The translations under genes and the position numbers were made by a program. A stretch of 10,943 nucleotides of DNA from Pseudomonadota bacterium (GTDB taxonomy: Bacteria; Desulfobacterota; Syntrophia; Syntrophales; JADFWA01): NCBI GenBank assembly GCA_030610915.1, contig JAUWQS010000029.1, forward strand, positions 1 to 10,943. Direction: 5' to 3'. The notes under the pieces were generated by a model. That model searched no databases. It was given only the letters and a program-made list of their open reading frames with translations, and was not told the origin of the DNA. Shown here piece after piece: positions 6,532-10,943 of this stretch (position 1 is the first letter of the stretch; every line of letters starts with the position of its first letter).

Positions 6532-7095
6532 TCAATTCGACTCTTTCAGGTGAAGAGTGCCGTTTTTAGTCTCCTTCGGGTAGATTGTCGCCCTTACCCG
6601 CCCGTCGGGGCCGCTTTCGACAACACCTCTGTTCTCCTTTAGGAAAACAACGGTTTTTTCACCTTTTATTATGTTATCACCATCTTGCATAACAGTATTT
6701 CCCGTCACAATGATTTTTTGCTCATCATTGTAAAAAACTGCCTTCTTGCCCGTGACGATCCTTTCCCCCTGGGTCATTCTCACATTTCCCTCCGCCTCGA
6801 TCCTGTCTATCTCTCCCTGTTTTATGATACCGGCAGTTCCTGTCTTCTCCGACTCCCCTTCCTTTTTTTTATAATACAGAAAAAGTGAATCCGACTTTAT
6901 AGTCTTATCTTCCTGGGTTGCCACAACATTTCCGGAAAATACAACAAGCCCCTTCTCATTATATGCATCGAGACGATCAGAAACTATCTGTATCTGTCCG
7001 CTCTTTTCTGCCTGCTCATCACCTCCGGCGCAAATATGTGAAAAGGGGAGAATCATAAACATTGCCGACAATATTAGCAGGATATTTTTTCTCAA
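6532..7095 (-). CDS. lptA: LptA, periplasmic LPS-transport protein
   Basis: LptA forms the periplasmic bridge that carries LPS from LptC to the outer-membrane LptD. The protein has an N-terminal hydrophobic signal peptide (KNILLILSAMFMILPFSHICA) and then an OstA/LptA beta-jellyroll domain. Repeating strands are visible: VSDRLDAYNEKGLVVFSGNV, IEAEGNVRMTQGERIVTGKK, VFYNDEQKIIVTGNTVMQDG. I place the start at TTG 7095 (187 residues) because AAGAGGAG lies 7 nt upstream. The longest frame starts at GTG 7119 (195 residues), but that codon lies inside the GGTTCACGG repeat and has no ribosome site. The lptB ATG follows after 3 nt. The upstream lptC gene is separated by a 190-bp repeat element, where many genomes have almost no gap. 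Confidence 0.88.
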   Translation of the reverse strand: MRKNILLILSAMFMILPFSHICAGGDEQAEKSGQIQIVSDRLDAYNEKGLVVFSGNVVATQEDKTIKSDSLFLYYKKKEGESEKTGTAGIIKQGEIDRIEAEGNVRMTQGERIVTGKKAVFYNDEQKIIVTGNTVMQDGDNIIKGEKTVVFLKENRGVVESGPDGRVRATIYPKETKNGTLHLKESN

Positions 7096-7102
7096 GCCAC
7101 AT

Positions 7103-7110
7103 CTCCTCTT
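7103..7110 (-). promoter_or_regulatory. Ribosome binding site deciding the lptA start
   Basis: On the - strand AAGAGGAG is followed by 7 nt (ATGTGGC) and then TTG at 7095, in frame with lptA. The ATG inside that spacer is out of frame. The GTG at 7119 lies upstream of this site, so it cannot use it. Confidence 0.7.
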
Positions 7111-7112
7111 GG

Positions 7113-7303
7113 GGTTCACGGTTCACGGTTCAACGGTTAAAAGCTATCAACCGTGAACGATTACTAAATTCTTTGTAACTACTCACGTAGTCACGTGATT
7201 TCTTTGTATTTAAACCTAAGCTGCGTCCATCTGTGTGAATCTGTGGCTGAGTAGTTACCAAAACGTTCAATTACCATCGCTCTATAACCGTGAACTGTGA
7301 ACC
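7113..7303. repeat. Nested inverted-repeat element filling the lptC-lptA gap
   Basis: The outer arms are GGTTCACGGTTCACGGTT (7113-7130) and its complement (7286-7303), matching at 17 of 18 positions. The inner arms are GTAACTACTC (7175-7184) and its complement (7249-7258). Between these lie CTGCGTCCATCTGTGTG and ATCTGTGG (about 7221-7246), another tandem-like repeat string. The outer arm ends on the first base of the - strand lptC stop complement (7303), and its other end covers the GTG at 7117-7119. The element therefore fills the gap almost exactly from gene to gene. Both arm families also occur in the ptsN-rapZ gap, but nested in the opposite order. Confidence 0.85.
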
Positions 7304-7872
7304 TATTTAATAAGCGTCCTCACCGCCGATAACAGAGTAACTTTCTCAGTTTTCAATGAAAGAGACATGCCGATTCCGCTTACCTCCATTTGAGGGTTTT
7401 TCATGGTAATACGTCCATCGGTATACACCCTCTTGTCTGAAGAGTAGTAATCAAGATAATCGGTTGAAAAACGATCACCCTTATCGGAGACTACTTCGAC
7501 ATCTCCGCATATCTTGATATTCTTTGTATCCGTGCGAAGGCGACCTTCATCACCGGTCATTACATAGGTCTTGCCGCCGGACATTATGAGCTTCACCCTG
7601 ATGTTTTCAAAAAAGACTACGTTATCTTTTTTCACGTATTTTGCGGTATCTGCGTTTATTTCCCATATAGAGTCAGGATCGCCCACCTCTGTATAATGGA
7701 CATCCCTGATCTGAAGGTCGACATTTTTTGACATTATCTTCAGCAGGGCAGCCCTGTCCTTCTTAATATCTCCTTTCAGCCACATGCAGGCTACAAACAG
7801 GATTACAAGAATAATCAAGCCTCCTGTTATGGCGATCTTCTTCCCTGATCTAAAAAAATTACTTAATATCAT
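7303..7872 (-). CDS. lptC: LptC, inner-membrane LPS-transport protein
   Basis: LptC receives LPS from the LptB/F/G transporter and passes it to LptA. The 189-residue protein has one N-terminal transmembrane segment (about 13-32, ITGGLIILVILFVACMWL). A periplasmic beta-rich domain follows, with strands typical of LptC: VHYTEVGDPDSIWEINADTAKY (59-80), VVFFENIRVKLI (85-96), DYYSSDKRVYTDGRITM (141-157) and METSG-like MEVSGIGMSLSL (162-173). The length is normal. The call rests on this topology and on position between kdsC and lptA-lptB. The start at ATG 7872 keeps the membrane segment near the N-terminus; the Shine-Dalgarno site is weak (TTAAGAT). The stop codon TAG shares its last base with the edge of the downstream repeat. 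Upstream, 7873-7979 is A/T-rich and shows nothing I recognise. Confidence 0.9.
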   Translation of the reverse strand: MILSNFFRSGKKIAITGGLIILVILFVACMWLKGDIKKDRAALLKIMSKNVDLQIRDVHYTEVGDPDSIWEINADTAKYVKKDNVVFFENIRVKLIMSGGKTYVMTGDEGRLRTDTKNIKICGDVEVVSDKGDRFSTDYLDYYSSDKRVYTDGRITMKNPQMEVSGIGMSLSLKTEKVTLLSAVRTLIK

Positions 7873-7979
7873 TAATATCTTAATATCATTCTATTTGAAA
7901 CATGTAAAGATAAACATAATTCCAATTATTTCAACCTGTTGGGCTTACAGCAAAAATGAAGCCAAATCATCGATATCAA

Positions 7980-8086
7980 TTCACCGCAGAGGCGCAAAGA
8001 GCGCAAAGTTTTAAATATAAAAATAAAAAACTTCTCGTTTTTGTCCTTTACGCTTTTCTTTGCGTCCTTCGCGTCTCTGCGGTGAA
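7980..8086. repeat. CACCGCAGAG inverted-repeat element in the kdsC-lptC gap
   Basis: The arms 7980-8008 (TTCACCGCAGAGGCGCAAAG and on) and 8058-8086 (complement) match at 25 of 29 positions. They enclose about 49 bp of A/T-rich sequence. Each arm is built from GCGCAAAGA / ACGCAGAG-like units of about 9 bp. A lone related arm is present at 8681-8711. I recall CACCGCAGAGACGCAGAG strings as common intergenic repeats in environmental deltaproteobacterial genomes; this was not checked. Confidence 0.88.
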
Positions 8087-8106
8087 CGCTTACGATCATG
8101 AAAATG

Positions 8107-8658
8107 TTAGCCGGAAATCTTCAAACCATATTTTGAGGCAATCTCAGGCCATTTTCCCTGAACATCAAGAATCATCTCGCATATCTCCCTCACTGCGCCC
8201 CTGCCTCCTCTTTTAACCGTAACGTAATTGGCCGCTTTCTTTGCATATACCGCCGCATCCGCCACAGCAACAGAGAACCCTACCCTGTTGAAGACGGGAA
8301 TATCAACAATATCGTCTCCCACATACGCAACATTGTCACTACTGATGTTTCTCTTCCTGAGAATCTCTTCAAAAACTTCAATTTTATTGTAGGCGCTCTG
8401 ATAAACCTCTTTAATCCCAAGGTCTTTTGCGCGATGGTCAACCACCTTTGAACTCCTTCCGGTCAAAAGAATAACATCAATTCCATATCCTGTCAGAAGC
8501 CTTATACCGTGCCCGTCCCTGACGTCAAAGTTCTTTGTCTCATTTCCAAGATCATCAATAATTATCCTTCCGTCCGTCAAGACCCCGTCAACATCCAGTA
8601 TCAGCAGATTAATTGGTTTGATTTTTCTCACCAGTCTTTCATCAAGCAACTTATTCAT
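8107..8658 (-). CDS. kdsC: 3-deoxy-D-manno-octulosonate 8-phosphate phosphatase
   Basis: KdsC removes the phosphate from KDO-8-phosphate to give KDO, the sugar linking lipid A to the core. The 183-residue protein is a capless HAD phosphatase. Motif I is LDVDGVLTDG (21-30), with Asp22 as nucleophile and Asp24 as acid/base. Motif II is LLTGRSS (Thr66), the motif III lysine is probably Lys92 in YNKIEV, and motif IV is VGDDIVD with Asp115/Asp116. DVRDGHGIRLL (45-55) and VTVKRGGRGAVRE (146-158) are characteristic of KdsC and separate it from other small HAD enzymes. The ATG at 8658 has AAAGGA (8665-8670) 6 nt upstream. kdsA lies upstream on the same strand across a 356-bp repeat region, and lptC follows. 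No KdsD isomerase domain is fused to it. Confidence 0.95.
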   Translation of the reverse strand: MNKLLDERLVRKIKPINLLILDVDGVLTDGRIIIDDLGNETKNFDVRDGHGIRLLTGYGIDVILLTGRSSKVVDHRAKDLGIKEVYQSAYNKIEVFEEILRKRNISSDNVAYVGDDIVDIPVFNRVGFSVAVADAAVYAKKAANYVTVKRGGRGAVREICEMILDVQGKWPEIASKYGLKISG

Positions 8659-8680
8659 AGATCATCCTTTATTTTAATTA

Positions 8681-8711
8681 TTCACCGCAGAGAACGCAGA
8701 GCTCGCAGAGA
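8681..8711. repeat. Single CACCGCAGAG-family arm upstream of kdsC
   Basis: TTCACCGCAGAGAACGCAGA followed by GCTCGCAGAGA is related to the arms at 7980-8008 and 8058-8086. It consists of three to four units of the form (N)CGCAGAG with a 9-10 bp period. No inverted partner is seen in this gap, so it is either a half element or was disrupted by the neighbouring element at 8747-9007. It ends 10 bp upstream of the kdsC ribosome site. Confidence 0.75.
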
Positions 8712-8746
8712 AACTATTTCTGTAAGCAACCTGAGTAGTTGCGTAA

Positions 8747-9007
8747 TAGCTCAATAAATAGGGGATTACATTTTAAAAGTGTTGGTCTCGATCCACGGTA
8801 AGCGTTTACTGAACATTGAAATTAGAAAATAGAAATTGGAAATTCGGCCTTCATGCTTTTGTACTGCTCGACTGAGCTTGCCGAAGTCTGTCAACTCGTA
8901 AACTCGTTTTATCTCTCCCAAATTTCTACTTTCCAATTTCAAGCTGTGAACGGCTATGACCCACAATCATTTTTACATACTTGGGTTGGCCACTATTTAT
9001 CGAGATA
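8747..9007 (+). repeat. Dispersed element, copy C (most complete)
   Basis: About 260 bp lies between outer inverted ends TAGCTCAATAAATAGGGG (8747-8764) and the complement of TATCTCGATAAATAGTGG (8990-9007), 15 of 18 matching. A second, inner inverted pair, 8816-8837 and 8921-8942, matches at 20 of 22 positions and encloses a core containing CTCGACTGAGCTTGCCGAAG. The right half repeats copy A (1-140) and the core repeats copy B (1489-1578) inverted. GCAACCTGAGTAGTTGC (8726-8742), from the GTAACTACTC family, lies just outside the left end. The element stops 7 bp before the kdsA stop codon. No transposase is encoded. Confidence 0.82.
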
Positions 9008-9014
9008 ATACCTT

Positions 9015-9842
9015 TCATCTTTCCTCTCTCTTCACTATCTCATCTATCTCTTTTAGCACGGTGAGCAGGCCGGGAAGAGAAGCAAGATAAAGAGAATTGG
9101 GGCCATCACAAAGCGCGCATTCGGGATCGGTGTGAACCTCTAAAAAAAGACCATCAATTCCCCCGGCAACAGCCGCTCTTGAAAGGCAGGGGACCATCTC
9201 TCGCTGGCCGCCTGAGGCATTGCCGGCGCCGCCCGGCAGTTGCACACTATGGGTGGCATCGAAGATAACAGGATACCCCATAGCCCGCATCAGTGGAAGC
9301 GACCGCATATCAACGACAAGATTGTTGTACCCGAAGCTTGTTCCCCTCTCTGTAATCATTATGTTATCATTACCGGTTGAAGAGGCCTTCTCCAAAATGT
9401 TGGACACATCCCATGGCGCTAAAAACTGCCCTTTTTTAATGTTTATTATTTTTGTATTCCTGGCAACTTCAATTATGAAATCTGTCTGCCGGCAGAGAAA
9501 AGCCGGCACCTGGATCACATCCAGCACACTGGAGGCTTTCTCAATTTCCTCAAAACGATGAACATCTGAAAGAACTGGAATGGAAAGATCTTCCTTGATC
9601 CTCTTTAGAATTTGAAGCCCTTTAGTCAGGCCAGGGCCCCTGTAAGAACTCATGGAGGTGCGATTCGCTTTATCGTAGGAAGCCTTGAATATTAACGGTA
9701 TTTCAAGCTCACCGGTAATCTCCTTCAAAATTGAGGCTGTATTCATGGCGCTTTTTTCATCCTCAATCACACAGGGACCGGCAATAAGTAAAAAAGGCGC
9801 GCCGCCACCTATAACAAAATCATCTAAAAATATCCGCTTCAT
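9015..9842 (-). CDS. kdsA: 2-dehydro-3-deoxyphosphooctonate aldolase (KDO-8-P synthase)
   Basis: KdsA condenses phosphoenolpyruvate with arabinose-5-phosphate to give KDO-8-phosphate, the first committed step towards the LPS inner core. I place the start at ATG 9842 (275 residues), because GAGGA (9851-9855) lies 8 nt upstream. The frame opens five codons earlier at ATG 9857, where GAGG sits only 2 nt before the codon, too close. Counted from 9842, motifs are AGPCVIE (Cys24), FKASYDKANRTS (53-64), VPAFLCRQTD, KKGQFLAPWD, ERGTSFGYNNL, DATHSVQLPGG (His198), FLEVHTDPE (Glu235) and CDGPNS (Asp246). Cys, His, Glu and Asp are the metal ligands of class II KdsA (Aquifex type); E. coli has Asn in place of the Cys, so this enzyme should be metal-dependent. 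All substrate loops are present. Confidence 0.96.
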   Translation of the reverse strand: MKRIFLDDFVIGGGAPFLLIAGPCVIEDEKSAMNTASILKEITGELEIPLIFKASYDKANRTSMSSYRGPGLTKGLQILKRIKEDLSIPVLSDVHRFEEIEKASSVLDVIQVPAFLCRQTDFIIEVARNTKIINIKKGQFLAPWDVSNILEKASSTGNDNIMITERGTSFGYNNLVVDMRSLPLMRAMGYPVIFDATHSVQLPGGAGNASGGQREMVPCLSRAAVAGGIDGLFLEVHTDPECALCDGPNSLYLASLPGLLTVLKEIDEIVKREER

Positions 9843-9850
9843 AAATTTAT

Positions 9851-9855
9851 TCCTC
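9851..9855 (-). promoter_or_regulatory. Ribosome binding site deciding the kdsA start
   Basis: On the - strand ATGAGGAATAAATTTATG contains GAGGA 8 nt before the ATG at 9842. This favours a protein starting MKRIFLDDF over the five-residue-longer frame from 9857. Confidence 0.6.
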
Positions 9856-9861
9856 ATACCT

Positions 9862-9948
9862 CGTCAAATGGTCGAGTGGCCATTATTCAATTTTAATATT
9901 TAAATTTCGGTTAATTGCTTCCCGACTCGATGACTCAACTATTTGACG
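9862..9948. repeat. CGTCAAATGGTCGAG inverted-repeat element between kdsA and the TPR gene
   Basis: CGTCAAATGGTCGAGT (9862-9877) and the complement of CGTCAAATAGTTGAGT (9933-9948) match at 14 of 16 positions. They flank 55 bp of A/T-rich sequence that also contains a further CGACTCGATGACTC unit. The element fills all but a few bases of the 95-bp gap: 4 bp to the TPR stop and 4 bp to the kdsA 9857 ATG. Confidence 0.8.
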
Positions 9949-9952
9949 AAGT

Positions 9953-10943
9953 CTAATCCCCGTACTTTTGCTGCAAAATCCTGATCTTCATCTGAGGTAT
10001 TTTATCCGCCGCCCTCCTCGAATTTGGATTCAGTTTGTACGCATGCGTATATTCTCTGAGGGCGTTATTGTACATCTTTTTCTTTTCATAAGCCGCTCCC
10101 AGATTAAGATATACCGCATAGTCTTTTTTGTTGTAACGTACTGATTTCTTATAGTATTCGATCTCTTTATCAATATTTTTCTTAAGCTTGTAGACATAAG
10201 CAATGTTTGAGTATGTTTCAGATCTCCGCGAGTTCAGTTTGATCATTTTCTTGTAAGTCTTTATAGCGCTATTGTAATACTTAATCTTCAGATAATAGTC
10301 CGCAAGAAGGTCAAATATCTCCATGGTCGGATGAAACCCGTATTTTAGAGCTTCTTCATAGTTTTGAGTCGCCTTTTTGTATTTTTTGATCTGGCCGTAC
10401 GCAAAGCCGAGGCCCGCAAAGGCCGATCCATCCTTAGGCGAAAGCTTCAGGATATCTCTATAGAGTTTTATCGCTCTGTTATATTTTTTCTGCTTGAGAT
10501 AACAGCCGGCCAATCCGAACATGGCGCCCTGGTCATCAGCTTTCCGCTTCAATACTTTTTTGTATTCTGCAACCGCATTACGTTGATGGTTCTTCTTTTC
10601 ATAGGCCACGGCCAGATTAAAATGAATAACCGGATCATTCGGCCTTAGCGATATGGCCTTCTTGTAATTTGCCACTTCTTTTACCCATAATCCCTTTCCT
10701 CCATAAGCGAGACCAATGTTTGCGTATGCCGACGCATTTTTTGGCTGCTTCTTTATTACTTTCCTGTACAACTTTATAGACTCGTCGTAATTTCCGGTAT
10801 TAAGATAAGACTCAGCGAGAGAGGCCATCACATTTACGTCCCCCGGTTTGGTCTTCAAGACTTGATTATATTGCTCGATGGCATTTTTCGTCTTGCCGGT
10901 CTTTTCGTAGGCCGCAGCCAGCCTGAAATGAATAACCGGATCA
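9953..10943 (-). CDS. Tetratricopeptide-repeat protein, 5' end beyond window
   Basis: The frame is open to the right edge, so the true start is outside. A TTG at 10858 could be taken as a start, but the 28 codons before it still encode TPR sequence (DPVIHFRLAAAYEKTGKTKN and on). The visible 330 residues hold nine consecutive 34-residue TPR units, with the usual small residue/Ala at the helix packing positions (LAxxYxxxxxxxxAIxxYxxVLKxxP), then a basic tail ending KIRILQQKYGD. Units 1-3 and 4-6 are related as blocks: DPVIHF opens units 1 and 4. TPR arrays bind partner proteins or peptides, but nothing here shows which. It is Lys- and Tyr-rich. No membrane segment is visible in this part, and the N-terminus is unseen. 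It is co-directional with kdsA, 95 bp (to ATG 9857) away across a palindromic repeat, so whether it belongs to the same operon is open. Confidence 0.9.
   Translation of the reverse strand, partial: DPVIHFRLAAAYEKTGKTKNAIEQYNQVLKTKPGDVNVMASLAESYLNTGNYDESIKLYRKVIKKQPKNASAYANIGLAYGGKGLWVKEVANYKKAISLRPNDPVIHFNLAVAYEKKNHQRNAVAEYKKVLKRKADDQGAMFGLAGCYLKQKKYNRAIKLYRDILKLSPKDGSAFAGLGFAYGQIKKYKKATQNYEEALKYGFHPTMEIFDLLADYYLKIKYYNSAIKTYKKMIKLNSRRSETYSNIAYVYKLKKNIDKEIEYYKKSVRYNKKDYAVYLNLGAAYEKKKMYNNALREYTHAYKLNPNSRRAADKIPQMKIRILQQKYGD
10621..10943 (-). repeat. 306-bp internal coding duplication in the TPR gene
   Basis: AATGAATAACCGGATCA occurs at 10621-10637 and again at 10927-10943. The spacing is exactly 306 bp, which is 102 codons or three TPR units. 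At protein level units 1-3 resemble units 4-6 position by position (for example DPVIHFRLAAAYEK / DPVIHFNLAVAYEK, SIKLYRKVIK / AIKLYRDILK, GLAYGG / GFAYGQ). This indicates expansion by three-unit blocks as well as by single TPRs. The block may continue beyond the right edge. Confidence 0.75.

Noticed and set aside
7980..8086. Possible CRISPR array, because of repeated GCAGAG-type units
   Set aside because: There are only two long arms, in inverted and not direct orientation, with internal short tandem units and no regular spacers.
7956..8216. An 86-codon + strand frame (and the overlapping one at 7784-8014) that could be called a hypothetical protein
   Set aside because: Most of it is a translation of the CACCGCAGAG inverted repeat (TAEAQRAQ..., CVLRVSAV) and of antisense kdsC. 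It is a typical repeat-derived spurious frame.
8766..8966. A 66-codon - strand frame between kdsA and kdsC
   Set aside because: It lies wholly inside dispersed element copy C and has no ribosome site. It is useful only because it shows the frame that the M23 tail shares.
10856..10943. TTG at 10858 as the start of the TPR gene
   Set aside because: The frame continues upstream to the window edge and encodes a further TPR unit, so the gene is cut by the edge.

Overview
The window looks like a chromosomal segment of a Gram-negative, LPS-making bacterium, most likely a Desulfobacterota ('Deltaproteobacteria') member. The inference rests on a kdsA-kdsC-lptC-lptA-lptB-rpoN-hpf-ptsN-rapZ gene order, a long two-domain HPF, a metal-type (Cys) KdsA, and intergenic repeat strings of a style I associate with that group. 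No rRNA or other taxonomic marker is present, so this is a moderate-confidence inference.

Layout. A + strand gene (183-1523) encodes a membrane-anchored M23 zinc metallopeptidase. Everything after it is on the - strand. Reading in the direction of transcription, from high to low coordinates, the order is: a TPR protein whose 5' end lies beyond the right edge (9953-10943), kdsA, kdsC, lptC, lptA, lptB, rpoN, hpf, ptsN and rapZ (ends 1724, convergent with the M23 gene). KdsA makes KDO-8-phosphate and KdsC dephosphorylates it. LptC, LptA and LptB are parts of the machine that carries LPS across the envelope. RpoN is sigma-54, HPF the ribosome-hibernation factor, PtsN the nitrogen-PTS IIA protein and RapZ the nucleotide-binding regulator. 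The KdsD isomerase gene, often found in such clusters, is not in the window.

The genes are ordinary; the gaps are not. Only the two tightest junctions, hpf/ptsN (17 nt) and lptB/lptA (3 nt), lack repeats. Every other gap holds an inverted-repeat element, generally built from short, imperfect tandem units of about 6-10 bp on one arm with an inverted copy on the other. Sequence families differ from gap to gap: GGTTCACGG, GAGTTTC, GCTCATCAGCTTATCAG, GTAATCTGC, CACCGCAGAG, AATTTCTAATTTCC, CGTCAAATGGTCGAG. One family (about 140 bp or more) is present three times: 1-140, 1489-1578 inverted, and inside 8747-9007. Several elements abut or enter genes. The last ten residues and stop codon of the M23 gene are repeat sequence, the nominal GTG of lptA is inside a repeat, the lptC stop is at a repeat edge, and the longest rapZ start lies in one arm of a perfect 17-bp inverted repeat. 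In the ptsN/rapZ gap at least four inverted repeats are nested.

No convincing promoter, RNA gene, CRISPR array or transposase was seen. Gaps over 300 bases: 2612-3026 holds the nested palindromes plus about 140 bp (2620-2759) in which I see nothing; 8659-9014 is nearly all repeat.
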